Below, in pieces: positions 32,455 through 42,500 of a DNA stretch of 64,000 nt (position 1 is its first letter; each line of letters begins with the position of its first letter). This DNA comes from JAVBMU01 sp031551755. Lineage in GTDB: Bacteria; Actinomycetota; Actinomycetes; Actinomycetales; Cellulomonadaceae. Both the position numbers and the translations under genes were made by a program. Below the pieces are notes generated by a model. It saw only the letters and a program-made list of their open reading frames with translations, ran no database searches and had not been told where the DNA came from. The stretch spans positions 62,001-126,000 of the forward strand of contig JAVBNE010000006.1 of assembly GCA_031551755.1 (NCBI GenBank), in the 5' to 3' direction.

Positions 32455-34410
32455 ATGTCCCGATCCGTCTTAGAGGTCAACTCCGCTCTCTTCGGTCTCC
32501 GGCGGATGCCGTTCGGTCTGGCCCGCTCCACCGCCACCGCCGCCGAGGTCGATCGGGTGCGGACAGAGGGGCCGGACGGGGCACGGGCCTTCGCGCTGAT
32601 CTGTCTCGTCGAGGCGTATGTCTGGGGAGATGAAGTCTCCAAGGCCTACCTGCCGTTCACCGAACTCCTTCGGTGGTGGGACGAACACCCGGAGACCTTC
32701 GACGAAGAAGACACCCACGCGATGTTCTGGTCATTCAAATGGATGGTCAGCAACCTCATGGAGTTCTCCAGTGTGTCGGCGGAACAGATCGAGCGGACGC
32801 TCGAGGACATGCGGCGCCGGTTCGCAATCGCGGGGAACGGCATGAACGCCGTCCGGCTCTGTGAGTTCCATTGGGCGTCACAACGCGGTGCCGATGGCGT
32901 CGAGGCCGCCTACCAAGCCTGGGTGAGCACTCCCCACGACGACTACGCTCAATGCGCCGCCTGTGAACCTGGTGACCGCGCCGCATATCTGTTCGAGACC
33001 GGGCGCAACACCGAGGGAATCCGGCTGCTCGAGGCCACGCTCGCCACGTCGCCGTCATGCGCGACCGAACCCGGCGACATGCTGTCCTACCTCCAGCTCG
33101 CCTACCTGGAAGAGGGCGAGGCGGCAAAGGCCGCCGCTACCCACCGACGGGCGATGCAGCAACTGAACACCGAGATCCCCATGGTGGGAGCACGCGCCCG
33201 GCATATCGAGTTCTGCGCCCGCTCCGGCAACTTCGCGCGGGCGCTGCGTCTCCTTCAGGAGAATGCACACCTGCTCACCACGACCGAGTCCCCCTACACC
33301 CGGTGGCAGTTCCTTCATCGCGTCGGGAGCGCCACCGCCATTCTGCGGCAAGCCGATCCCGGCACCATCGTCGCTCTTCCCGGCCACGACACGCGGACGA
33401 TCGAGGAACTCGACGACTGGATCGCCTCCGAGGCGCTGAGCATCGCGGCCGACTTCGACCGTCGTGACGGCACGACCGCCACCACGGACCGCACCCATCG
33501 TCACCGGAAGCGCGCCTTGGAGAAGCGCTTACCGGTGGATCTCTCCCTTTTCGCCACGGGACTCTCCGAAGACCCGCTTGCCGATTCGCTCAGGACCGAC
33601 GACACCAAGGGTGCCGCGAGTGCGGGCACCGAATCCGATGCTCCTGCTCTTTCCGCACATGCCTCGGCGCTCGTCACTCTCGGACACGCCGAGGCACTGG
33701 CCAACTCCGATCAGGCACAGGCAGCCATGCTCTACCACGATGCCGCTGCCGCATTCGAGGCCGACGGTTATCTCGGCGACGCCGGTTTCGCGCTCGCCGA
33801 AGCGGCCGAACTCGCTGCCCGGGTGGGTGATCCTGAGACCGTCGCACTTTTCGATCGTGCTCTCGACCTGCTCTGGGCCGCAGATACCCCAGCCCCGCAC
33901 ATCGGCCCGGTCGCCCGCGCACGGGCGCGTCGGTCAGTCACCCCGGCAGATTTTGAGGCCGCACTGGCCGCCATCGACCGGGTCCAGGCAACCTGCACCG
34001 AGACGCCGATTGAAGGTATCCAGACGGCGACGCCGCTCCCGGATCTGGTTGCGCGCCAGGAGGCAGCGACAAGGGCCGAGTTCCGCGAACTAACCGATTC
34101 CAGAGCGCGAGTACTGGCTGAGCTCGGCCGCTACACAGAGGCAGCGCGCACGGCCCAAGACGTCGCGGAGGAGTTCGCTCATGCAGGCGACGTCTCGAAC
34201 GCCGCGCACGCCTTTCGTCTGGCAGGCAGCGCTTTCCTCGCCGATGGCGACACGCAGGCGGCCACCGAGCAATGGGAATCGTCGATCGAAGGCTTCGAGA
34301 TCACCCGCAACACGGACATGCGGATCGCGGTGGGCAATGAACTCCTCGCGCTCCTGCGGCGACTGGGCCGCACGGAAGAGGCAGCCGCACTGAGTGCCCG
34401 GCTGACCTGA
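32455..34410 (+). CDS. TPR-like helical protein, likely Hsp90 partner
   Basis: A 651-residue, mostly helical soluble protein with TPR-like repeats in both halves (for example RALRLLQENAHLL, AMLYHDAAAAFEADGYLGDAGFAL and AARTAQDVAEEFAHAGDVSNAAHAF). A CAAC motif sits near residue 165. The two halves are joined by an acidic low-complexity linker around residues 385-400. No catalytic motif is visible. It starts 3 bp after the Hsp90 stop, so it is surely co-translated. TPR proteins are classical Hsp90 co-chaperones in eukaryotes; that this protein does the same is inference. Confidence 0.8.
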   Translation: MSRSVLEVNSALFGLRRMPFGLARSTATAAEVDRVRTEGPDGARAFALICLVEAYVWGDEVSKAYLPFTELLRWWDEHPETFDEEDTHAMFWSFKWMVSNLMEFSSVSAEQIERTLEDMRRRFAIAGNGMNAVRLCEFHWASQRGADGVEAAYQAWVSTPHDDYAQCAACEPGDRAAYLFETGRNTEGIRLLEATLATSPSCATEPGDMLSYLQLAYLEEGEAAKAAATHRRAMQQLNTEIPMVGARARHIEFCARSGNFARALRLLQENAHLLTTTESPYTRWQFLHRVGSATAILRQADPGTIVALPGHDTRTIEELDDWIASEALSIAADFDRRDGTTATTDRTHRHRKRALEKRLPVDLSLFATGLSEDPLADSLRTDDTKGAASAGTESDAPALSAHASALVTLGHAEALANSDQAQAAMLYHDAAAAFEADGYLGDAGFALAEAAELAARVGDPETVALFDRALDLLWAADTPAPHIGPVARARARRSVTPADFEAALAAIDRVQATCTETPIEGIQTATPLPDLVARQEAATRAEFRELTDSRARVLAELGRYTEAARTAQDVAEEFAHAGDVSNAAHAFRLAGSAFLADGDTQAATEQWESSIEGFEITRNTDMRIAVGNELLALLRRLGRTEEAAALSARLT

Positions 34411-34416
34411 TAAGTC

Positions 34417-34566
34417 TCAGCCGCCCTTGTGGCCACGCCACACGCATTGTCGACCGTCGGCCGCGACCGCCATCGGCGGGTGTCCCGGTGCGAGCCGTCT
34501 TCGCCGGTCCGGCTCCGACCACCGCGCCCACCGACGGCCCTCGGGCGGCGCGCATCTGGTGAACAT
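34417..34566 (-). CDS. possible 49-residue small protein
   Basis: A minus-strand frame in the 225-bp gap between the TPR gene and YbjN2. It encodes a Trp- and Arg-rich basic peptide starting MFTRCAPPEGRRWARW. A GGAG sits 5 nt before the ATG. I do not recognise a family, and high GC makes chance frames common, so this is only a candidate. Confidence 0.25.
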   Translation of the reverse strand: MFTRCAPPEGRRWARWSEPDRRRRLAPGHPPMAVAADGRQCVWRGHKGG

Positions 34567-34635
34567 CGGTACTCCGCCGAGTGAAATTCCCAAACAAGGG
34601 AGCGTTCTGCGATCGCGCCCGAGTACGGTGGGACA

Positions 34636-35244
34636 GTGAGGTACTTCGACGATCATCGGGAACCCCCCCGACCGGAGGAGCCAGAACCCGACGATGGCTC
34701 ACCCGAATCTCGACCGACACCAGGAAGAGGGAGTCGCCGAGCAGCGGACGGTCAGCCCGGTCACATGCTCCTCGGTGATTTCACGGGTGCGGTCGCGATC
34801 GACACACGCCAAACGCCCGCACCCCTGAGCCTCGCTCGTGTGGTTGAGTGGACGGCCGATTGCGGGTATGCCTACTTCATCGACTCAGATGGCGACCTCG
34901 GCGGGCTGTGGCGTGGACGCCTCTTCTACTTCCTGCTCTTCGGCGCACAAGACGAGATCCTCCAAGTGCGCGGTCAATGGAACCGCGATCTAACCATCGA
35001 GCGCCTCGAGGAGATTCTCGAGTTCTGCAATGAATGGAATACAGACCGCATTTGGCCGAAAACGTATACGCGGGTGCGCGACAACGGGATGATCCAAGTC
35101 TTCACCGAGGTCACCGTCGACCTTGAACACGGCGTGACCGATGATCAACTCGACCAGATGCTTCAATGCGGCCTGAGTACTGGATCGATGTTCTTCGACG
35201 CCCTCGACGAGTTCTATCCTGACCCCGCGAGGCAGGCGCCGTGA
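34636..35244 (+). CDS. YbjN-fold protein 2
   Basis: A 202-residue YbjN paralogue. An N-terminal Pro/Glu/Asp-rich, probably disordered stretch of about 45 residues precedes the core: SDGDLGGLW, FYFLLFG, EILQVRG, WNTDRIWPKTYTR, DLEHGVTDDQL and QCGLSTG. GTG start at 34636. The stop overlaps the next gene by 4 bp (GTGA). It lies 225 bp after the TPR gene, so it may have its own promoter or belong to the same unit. Function unknown. Confidence 0.82.
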   Translation: MRYFDDHREPPRPEEPEPDDGSPESRPTPGRGSRRAADGQPGHMLLGDFTGAVAIDTRQTPAPLSLARVVEWTADCGYAYFIDSDGDLGGLWRGRLFYFLLFGAQDEILQVRGQWNRDLTIERLEEILEFCNEWNTDRIWPKTYTRVRDNGMIQVFTEVTVDLEHGVTDDQLDQMLQCGLSTGSMFFDALDEFYPDPARQAP

Positions 35245-35753
35245 GCCCGACCCGAGCAAGTTGGCTCGCTCGTCTTCTTTTCGGGAACCGTCGGGTCAAG
35301 GTCGACGCACCGTCCACGGTAGCCGAAGCCGTCAGCCCCTTGACCATGGATCGGGTCGGCGACCACTTGCGCCGACGGGGGTATCACTTCCGCGTCGACG
35401 AGGACGGCGACATCACCGGCACTTGGGACGGGCACCGGTTCTGGTTCCTACTCCTCGGAGCGCACCACGAGATCCTGCAGATCCGTGGACGGTGGTCGAC
35501 CCGATTGCCGACCACTGCCCGGTTGGCGGTACTCCAGGCCGTGAACGACTGGAACCGTGAACGCATCTGGCCGAAGGTCTATACCCGGGAGGAGGGCGAC
35601 GGACTGACGGTGTGCAGCGAAGTCTCGGTCGACTTCGAACATGGGGCTACCGACGCTCAACTCGGCCAAGTCCTTTCCTGCGGGCTCGGCACAGCGATCC
35701 AGCTCTTTCAGAGCATCACTGCCCAGCTGCCCCCGGATATCGAAGGACACTAG
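35241..35753 (+). CDS. YbjN-fold protein 3
   Basis: A 170-residue YbjN paralogue with the same core: DEDGDITGTW, FWFLLLG, EILQIRG, WNRERIWPKVYTR, DFEHGATDAQL and SCGLGTA. The N-terminus is basic (about 25 residues) instead of acidic as in YbjN2. GTG start coupled to YbjN2. The pair may form a heterodimer, as adjacent coupled paralogues often do, but this is inference. Convergent with miaB, with a hairpin in between. Confidence 0.82.
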   Translation: MSPTRASWLARLLFGNRRVKVDAPSTVAEAVSPLTMDRVGDHLRRRGYHFRVDEDGDITGTWDGHRFWFLLLGAHHEILQIRGRWSTRLPTTARLAVLQAVNDWNRERIWPKVYTREEGDGLTVCSEVSVDFEHGATDAQLGQVLSCGLGTAIQLFQSITAQLPPDIEGH

Positions 35754-35786
35754 GTCTCGGCCGTTCCGGGGTCCGCACGGCGGATG

Positions 35787-35837
35787 GAGGGCGGGTGACA
35801 GCACCCTTCTTCGATGACCGCGCGCCAACCCGCCCTC
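35787..35837. terminator. long-loop inverted repeat between YbjN3 and miaB
   Basis: GAGGGCGGGT (35787-35796) and ACCCGCCCTC (35828-35837) pair perfectly over 10 bp with a 31-nt loop. The right arm includes the end of miaB. Plausible bidirectional terminator. Confidence 0.5.
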
Positions 35838-37383
35838 AGCGCCGCAGCGTGGGGAGCCCGAGTTGAACTGGACCGCCGGCTCCCGCACCGTGTTCATGGG
35901 CGTGCGGTTCCGCCGAGAGCCCCTGCGCCACCGCCCAGGCATCCCCCGCCCTCGTCGGCCGCACCGTGAAGAGTCCGCCGGTCAACGCAGAGTCGGCGAT
36001 CAGATGATGAGACCCCGCCGATGTCACCTGAACCGTCACAAGATCCCCCGGTCGTGGCCCGGGTGCCCGGCCGGCGGCCGCATCCGACGGCAGGGCCAGG
36101 TGAACAAGGCGGTTATCGGGAGCACGACCAGTCAGGCGGTTGGTCGCGCCATCCTTGCGACCGCCGCCGTCGACCACCATCACCTCAACGACGTCCCCCA
36201 CGAGGCGCGCAGACTCCTCGGCGGTGATTCGTTCCTGTAGCGCCAGCAGACGGTCGAACCGCTCCTGCACGATTTCCTTGGGAAGCTGATCAGGCATTTC
36301 CGCCGCCGGGGTGCCAGGACGCGGCGAATACTGAAAGAGGAACGCCGAGGAAAATCGTGACTGGGCGACCATTCGCATGGTGTCCTGAAAATCCTCTTCG
36401 GTCTCGCCGGGGAATCCAACGATGATATCCGAGGTGATGGCTACAGCTGGGATCGCCGCGCGCACGCGATTGACGATGTCGAGGAAACGCGTCGTCCGAT
36501 AGGAGCGTCGCATCGCACGCAGGACGCGATCCGACCCGGATTGCAGCGGCATGTGAAGCGACGGCATGACGTTAGCGGTCTCGCTCATCGCAGCGATGAC
36601 ATCGTCAGTGAATGCGGCGGGATGCGGTGAGGTGAATCGGACTCGCTCCAACCCCTCGATTTCACCGCAGGCACGAAGGAGCTTGCTGAAGGCGCCTCGG
36701 TCGCCGAACTCCACGCCGTAGCTATTCACGTTCTGGCCGAGCAGGGTCACTTCGATCGCACCGGCGTCAACGAGGGCGCTGATCTCCGCCAGGATCTCTC
36801 CCGGTCGGCGGTCGCGCTCCTTGCCCCGGAGCGACGGCACAATGCAGAAGGTGCAGGTGTTGTTGCATCCGACGCTGATGGAGACCCAGCCCGCGTAGAC
36901 GCTGTCCCGGCGAGTGGGCAAGGTCGAGGGGAAGACCTGAAGTGATTCGGCGATCTCCACCTGTGCCGCCGAGTTGTGCCGGGCACGGGCCAGCAGCACC
37001 GGAAGCGCGTCGAGGTTGTGGGTACCGAAGACGACGTCAACCCAGGGAGCCTTGCGGAGAATCTCGCCGCGATCCTTCTGGGCGAGGCACCCCCCGACAG
37101 CGATCTGCATCCCAGGCCGTTGTGCCTTAATGGAGGCCAACTGGCCCAAGTTGCCGTAGAGACGGTTGGCCGCGTTCTCACGGACCGCACAGGTGTTGAT
37201 GACGACGACATCGGCCTGGCTGGACGCGTCCGCTGATGCTGCGGCGCGCACATATCCGGCCTGTTCCAGAAGACCTGCCATGTGTTCGGAGTCATGCACA
37301 TTCATTTGGCAGCCGAGGGTGCGCACCAGGTAGGTACGTGGGTCTGACAGTGGGGAGGGCTGAGCCTGAGTGATCGTCGACAT
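35836..37383 (-). CDS. miaB: tRNA-2-methylthio-N6-dimethylallyladenosine synthase MiaB
   Basis: A 515-residue radical-SAM methylthiotransferase that adds a methylthio group to i6A37 of tRNA. Order of parts: UPF0004 domain with three cluster cysteines (LGCQMN, INTCAVREN, GGCLAQ), radical-SAM domain with CNNTCTFC (Cys173, Cys177, Cys180), and a TRAM domain near the C-terminus. A Gly/His-rich tail follows. ATG at 37383 preferred over GTG at 37386; neither has a strong ribosome site. It starts 35 bp after recX, so recA-recX-miaB may be one transcript. Confidence 0.95.
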   Translation of the reverse strand: MSTITQAQPSPLSDPRTYLVRTLGCQMNVHDSEHMAGLLEQAGYVRAAASADASSQADVVVINTCAVRENAANRLYGNLGQLASIKAQRPGMQIAVGGCLAQKDRGEILRKAPWVDVVFGTHNLDALPVLLARARHNSAAQVEIAESLQVFPSTLPTRRDSVYAGWVSISVGCNNTCTFCIVPSLRGKERDRRPGEILAEISALVDAGAIEVTLLGQNVNSYGVEFGDRGAFSKLLRACGEIEGLERVRFTSPHPAAFTDDVIAAMSETANVMPSLHMPLQSGSDRVLRAMRRSYRTTRFLDIVNRVRAAIPAVAITSDIIVGFPGETEEDFQDTMRMVAQSRFSSAFLFQYSPRPGTPAAEMPDQLPKEIVQERFDRLLALQERITAEESARLVGDVVEVMVVDGGGRKDGATNRLTGRAPDNRLVHLALPSDAAAGRAPGPRPGDLVTVQVTSAGSHHLIADSALTGGLFTVRPTRAGDAWAVAQGLSAEPHAHEHGAGAGGPVQLGLPTLRR

Positions 37384-37418
37384 CACCGTCCAGGGTACGG
37401 CCAGAGCGGGTTCAGCCC

Positions 37419-37970
37419 CTACTGCGGGGCGTCCTCGAGCACTAGTTCCCGCTGCACGACCTCGAAGGCCAGCGACGGCGGATAGCCCTTACGGGCCAGC
37501 GCACCCACTGCTCGCCGGAGACGCACCTCTGTCTCTAGCCCGCGGGTTCGCGCCAACCGTGTGCGCGCCACCGCGCGAGCTGCCTCACTCTCGGACTCTT
37601 CACCGATCTCTGCGAGCGCCTGAGAGGCGATCTCATCATCGATTCCACGGCGGCGCAGCTCCTGGGCAATTGCCAGCCGAGACAGGCCACGATCGGCCTG
37701 CCCGCTTCGCACGACCGATGCTGCGAACTCAATGTCATTGAGCAGACCGACTGCTTCAAAACGGTCCAGAAGCGGCTCCACGATGCACTCGGGATACCCC
37801 CTCCGCAGGAGAGTGTGCGACACCTGCGAACGGCTGCGCCGCGCAGCTGTCAGACTGCGCAGCGCCACCTCGCGGGCACGCTCGACGAGTTCTTCTGCGG
37901 AGATCTCACCAGATTCGATGAGTTCTGGAACAGTCCGACGCCGCTTGGAGGGTGTGGGAGGACTACTCAT
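37419..37970 (-). CDS. recX: recombination regulator RecX
   Basis: A 183-residue helical-repeat protein that binds RecA filaments and limits recombinase activity. Visible RecX three-helix repeats include RRSRSQVSHTLLRRGYP and GLSRLAIAQELRRRGI. The N-terminal 30 residues are basic and low-complexity. Its ATG lies 14 bp after the recA stop, the normal arrangement. A longer frame extends into recA but has no support. Confidence 0.92.
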   Translation of the reverse strand: MSSPPTPSKRRRTVPELIESGEISAEELVERAREVALRSLTAARRSRSQVSHTLLRRGYPECIVEPLLDRFEAVGLLNDIEFAASVVRSGQADRGLSRLAIAQELRRRGIDDEIASQALAEIGEESESEAARAVARTRLARTRGLETEVRLRRAVGALARKGYPPSLAFEVVQRELVLEDAPQ

Positions 37971-37983
37971 CGGCCCAGGACCC

Positions 37984-39150
37984 TCAGAACGGCGCCTTCT
38001 TCGCCCTGGAGGCAGCCTTGGTCGCGGGTGTTTTGGCGGTGACTCCAGCCGACGCCGACTCGGCGGCACTAACCGAACCAGCCTTGGCAGCCGCGGCGGC
38101 GACCGACTCCGCCTCAGCCACGACGGCCGACGAATCAGCTCCGTCCGCTGTCGATGGACCGACGCCGAGCTTTTCCTTGATCCGTCGCTCGAGCTCGTTC
38201 GCCAAGTCCGGGTTGTCCCGCAAGAAGGACCTCGCATTCTCCTTGCCCTGACCGAGCTGGTCGCCCTCGTAGGTGAACCAGGACCCGGATTTGCGGACGA
38301 AGCCGTGCTCGACTCCCATATCGATGAGTCCACCTTCGCGCGAGATGCCGACTCCGTATAAGATGTCGAACTCGGCCTGCTTGAAAGGCGGGGCCATCTT
38401 GTTCTTCACGACCTTGACTCGGGTCCGGTTACCGACAGGCTCCGTCCCTTCCTTCAAAGTCTCGATACGACGTATGTCGAGCCGAACAGAGGCGTAGAAC
38501 TTCAGCGCCTTCCCACCCGTGGTGGTCTCGGGCGAGCCGAAAAACACACCGATCTTCTCCCGGAGCTGGTTGATGAAGATCGCCGTCGTACCGGATTGGC
38601 TCAGAGCGCCAGTGATCTTGCGCAGCGCTTGGGACATCAGCCGGGCCTGGAGACCGACGTGGCTATCACCCATCTCGCCCTCGATCTCTGCTTTGGGCAC
38701 CAGTGCGGCGACGGAGTCGATCACGATGATGTCCAGAGCTCCCGAGCGAATCAACATGTCGGCGATCTCCAGCGCCTGCTCACCGGTGTCCGGCTGGGAA
38801 ACAAGTAGGGCGTCGGTGTCCACGCCCAGTTTCTTGGCGTACTCCGGGTCCAGGGCATGTTCGGCATCGATGAACGCCGCGATACCGCCCGCGCGCTGGG
38901 CGCTGGCCACAGCATGAAGCGCGACGGTCGTCTTACCACTGGATTCCGGACCGTAGACCTCAACGACCCGCCCACGCGGCAGTCCCCCGATGCCGAGCGC
39001 CACATCGAGTGCGATCGAGCCGGTAGGAATCACGTCGACCGGGACCCGGCCCTCCTCACCGAGCCGCATGACGGATCCCTTGCCGAAATTCCGGTCGATC
39101 TGGGCAAGAGCTGCTTCGAGTGCCTTCTCGCGGTCAGCGGGTGCGGGCAT
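37984..39150 (-). CDS. recA: recombinase RecA
   Basis: A 388-residue DNA-dependent ATPase that forms the SOS-inducing nucleoprotein filament and catalyses strand exchange. Walker A GPESSGKTT, Walker B VIDSVAAL, loop L1 and L2 regions (GDSHVGLQARLMSQALRK and FINQLREKIGVFFGSPETT) are intact; no intein is present. The C-terminus is Ala/Ser/Lys-rich rather than acidic. I chose the ATG at 39150 because AAGG lies 8 nt upstream; the GTG at 39159 is weaker. A LexA box lies about 180 bp upstream. Confidence 0.97.
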   Translation of the reverse strand: MPAPADREKALEAALAQIDRNFGKGSVMRLGEEGRVPVDVIPTGSIALDVALGIGGLPRGRVVEVYGPESSGKTTVALHAVASAQRAGGIAAFIDAEHALDPEYAKKLGVDTDALLVSQPDTGEQALEIADMLIRSGALDIIVIDSVAALVPKAEIEGEMGDSHVGLQARLMSQALRKITGALSQSGTTAIFINQLREKIGVFFGSPETTTGGKALKFYASVRLDIRRIETLKEGTEPVGNRTRVKVVKNKMAPPFKQAEFDILYGVGISREGGLIDMGVEHGFVRKSGSWFTYEGDQLGQGKENARSFLRDNPDLANELERRIKEKLGVGPSTADGADSSAVVAEAESVAAAAAKAGSVSAAESASAGVTAKTPATKAASRAKKAPF

Positions 39151-39466
39151 GGTCGTCACCTTCGTTCATGGGGCGCGCATCGCGCCACCGAGCAGATGGC
39201 CGAGAGGACTCGGCCCTTCGGTTATTCGATGTGTGGTCGAGAGCGACACTACGATCCGCCACCGACAAGACGATCTGCGATCACCGCCACTGTGGACGAG
39301 CCCGTGAGCGGAGCTGCTGTGGACACTCTAGCCGAACACCTGTTCGATCGAGTCCCGTCTTCGGCGTGTCGGTCGGATCGGGCTGCGGAAGCATCATCGC
39401 CCAGGGTCATCCCGGACATAGCCGCACTGGGCACGCCACGAACGCAATTGCGGTCCCGGTACAAGT
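39151..39466. other. recA upstream region
   Basis: 316 bp without a gene between recA and the hairpin that ends the surface-protein gene. It contains the LexA-controlled recA promoter and a leader of about 165 nt. Nothing else is recognisable. Confidence 0.6.
39325..39347 (-). promoter_or_regulatory. recA promoter element with LexA box
   Basis: CCGAACACCTGTTCGA (39332-39347) differs from the LexA consensus at one position. On the recA strand it is followed one base later by TAGAGT (39330-39325), a plausible -10. LexA would sit in the spacer, as at the dinB promoter. Confidence 0.75.
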
Positions 39467-39503
39467 CCATGGGGTCGACGGGAAGAACCCGTCGACCCCA
39501 TGG
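39467..39503. terminator. strong hairpin after the surface-protein gene
   Basis: CCATGGGGTCGACGGG (39467-39482) and its exact complement (39488-39503) form a 16-bp perfect stem with a 5-nt loop, 24 bp after the stop at 39527. It should isolate the surface-protein transcript from recA downstream. Confidence 0.88.
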
Positions 39504-39526
39504 GAGCTCTACCGCTCAGGAACGTG

Positions 39527-42500
39527 CTAGTCCTGCGTGCGTCGGCGGACGATGAACGCCCCGACACCGAGGACCACCAAGAGGAACGCAGCTCCCCCGG
39601 CCGCCAGGGCGTTCGCCCCCGTGTGGGCCAAGACCCGCGCGACCTTGGACGATGGCCGACCGCGGTCGGCCGGATCGGTTGACGACAGCGCGTCGGCGGA
39701 ATCAGTCGGCCCGGTCGGGTCATCAGTCGGATTGACCGGTCCTTCCCCTTGGACCTCGAAGGCGGCCGTCACCTTGTTGTTGGCCTGATCGGGGTCCGGG
39801 TAGTCCCCACTGATAGTGGCCGTGACCGAGACCTTCTGGCCCACCAACGAGCTGTCTGCTAAGAGGGTGATCGGCAAGATGTCATCAGCCCCCGAGGCCA
39901 GCACACCAACCGCTTCACAGTCGATCTCCTGGCCGGAGACGATGCAGCTCCAATCACCTGGGTCTTCCCCGCCATCGACCACGGCAGCCGTGACACCCAC
40001 CGGAAGTGTCACACGAACCTTGGCCGGGGCGTTGCTGGGACCTTTGTTCTGCGCACGCATTCCAAGCGACCGAGCAGTGTCCACCACCAGCTCGCCGCCC
40101 GGCAGGGTGACCGCCAGGTCCGCCTGTGCAACCTGAACAGTCGCGAACCCGGGCTCAGCCACCACCACGGCTCCGGTATCGGCTCGCTTCACGGCGAAGG
40201 CCACAGAGTTCGATGCCAGGTAACCCCCCGGGGCATCGGCCGGGATGCTCATCGGCCAGCTCGTCGAGCTGGTATCCCCGGGCCGCAGGACTCCGCCATC
40301 CTGCTGGACGAACTTGAGCGCCTTGACCGCACCAAAGTCCGCTGGCGACTTGGTCCAGTTGTCATCACAACCCTGCAGACCGGGGTACACCTCGGGGCGG
40401 CACGGGTTGTTGGAGACGGAGTACCAGACGTCGAATCCCTTGAGGGCTGGGACCGTCCCGGTCAATATCGGAGCGAACCGCGAATTGCGTCGGATCGCCG
40501 CGGCCGCCTTGCTCACACCCGTATCACCCACATGCGGGAAGATGTCGTAGACGACCATGTCGCTCAGGTCGATGTTGCCGGTGTTCTCGATCGGCAACCG
40601 GTAAGCGATCGGCTGACCCACCGCGGTCGCGCCCGTCTGGGGTGCCGTGACGAAGTCCGCGTCCAGTGAACCCTCAACTTCCAACTGCGAGGAGACGCCC
40701 ACACCCGAGCCGGTCTGGACCGTCGCCATCGCCCGCGCCAACGTTCCGCCGACCTTCCCGTCAGCATCAAGGTCGCGGTCGTCACGCACCCGCTGGGTCC
40801 AGGTATTGGCGTTCGCAGAATCGTTGGAGTATGCGGAGTTGGAGACATCATACGGATACTCGGGGATCGGCCCACGCGCATCACCCAGATAGACGCGCGC
40901 CGTCAACGCGCCGGCCGGGGCCGTTGTCACCACCGTGCGCACCGCCAACTCCAGCTGAGAGTTCAACTCGGCGTTCTCCGGCCAAGAGATGACTAGGACG
41001 TCCTGCTCAAGCGAATCGTTGTGCACCACCCGGGTGGTCGGCTTCTCAAAGCTGACCGGGGCCGGCTGCCACTGCGCACCGACGGTCACCGGCTCCTTGG
41101 CCAGCTTGGTGCCCTTGGGGATCGGAAAGTACACCACCGGACGCAGAGTCTCATTGCCCAACATGTCGGCGTTCATGAGGCTGATCTTCCAGAGCAGATC
41201 CTCCCCCGGCTTGGGAGCGGTCTGGGAGGACGAGTACAACCAGACGCTGGGAACTGGAAGAGGATCGATGACGGTGAACCGCGCAGTGTCACTCAGGGCG
41301 ATGTCGTCGAAGCCGTCTGCCGAATAGGTCACGTCGGCCGTCACGGAGACAGTTGCACGATCTGCACCGTCGATGACACCACTGACTCCATTGCCGCCTT
41401 GACCCGGCCCGTCGATCCCCGGACCAACGATCGTCAGATGCGCCACATGTGCCCCTCGGGGGACTCCCATCTGGACAAGCGTCGCTTTGGGGGACTCGTC
41501 CTCGCTATCGGGCGCCGGGTAGTCGGCCGTCGAGAACCTCCCGGTCACGCCGTCATCCGTACGCCAGCTGACAGTCGAGTCGCCCTGCGGGGGCTTTCCC
41601 ACAGCGGTGGCGGTGAACTCTGCGGGCAGGTCCACCTCGGTCACCGTCTTCGTCACCCGAACCGTGCTGTTGAAATTATTCAAGCCCAAGCCGACGCCCA
41701 CAGCGGCGCCCCGGGCAACCCACGCATGCGCCGCCGTATCGGCGGTGACATAGTTGCTCCCGGGTGTGACCTGCAGACCCGGGCGGAAAACTGACTTGAA
41801 TGCCGTCGGCGCCAAGGTTGCTCGGGCTGTAGTGCTGATCGCCGAGCCACCTACGCTTGTTCCAGAGAACGCGAAGGGGACATCGACGGAGCGACCACTT
41901 GTGAAGTTCGCCGCCGGGAATTTCACCACCATTTGGACACCGCGGCTGTAATATCCGGCGCCCACCTGCCCCGGAATGGAGTCCCAGGAGACCTTGGTGC
42001 CGTCGGCCGACACGGAAGACTGCGCAGGATCAGCAGAGACGAAGACGGCGCCTGCGGGAAGCGTCGCCATGACCCCGAGGTCCCCGATCCCCTCTTTGCC
42101 CGTAATCCCCCAGACGCTGGCTGACGCGGTGGAGCTGATCACCGCCTCCCGATCCAAATAGACCGGGTACTGCCCCTGGGCGGAGGCCGACAACCCTGCC
42201 GGTGTCGCCGTCAGCGTCACCGAAACCGAAGTCGAGGTGGGATCGCTGTTCGCACCGGATGCATTCGCCGTCACCACCAGCTTGGTGCCGCCAGCGATCG
42301 GGCCATTGTCCGTGAGGTAGTGCACCCCAATAGTCCCGCTCGACCCCGCCGGGAGCTTTTCGGCGAACGTGAACTGTACCGACTTATCCGAATTGACACT
42401 TACCGAAGTGACATCCTTGGATGTTGTCGCCACCGGTTGCCCACCCGACGGTGACCATTCGTCAAAGAGTCCGGCCGGACGTGGTAGGCCGATCACGACA

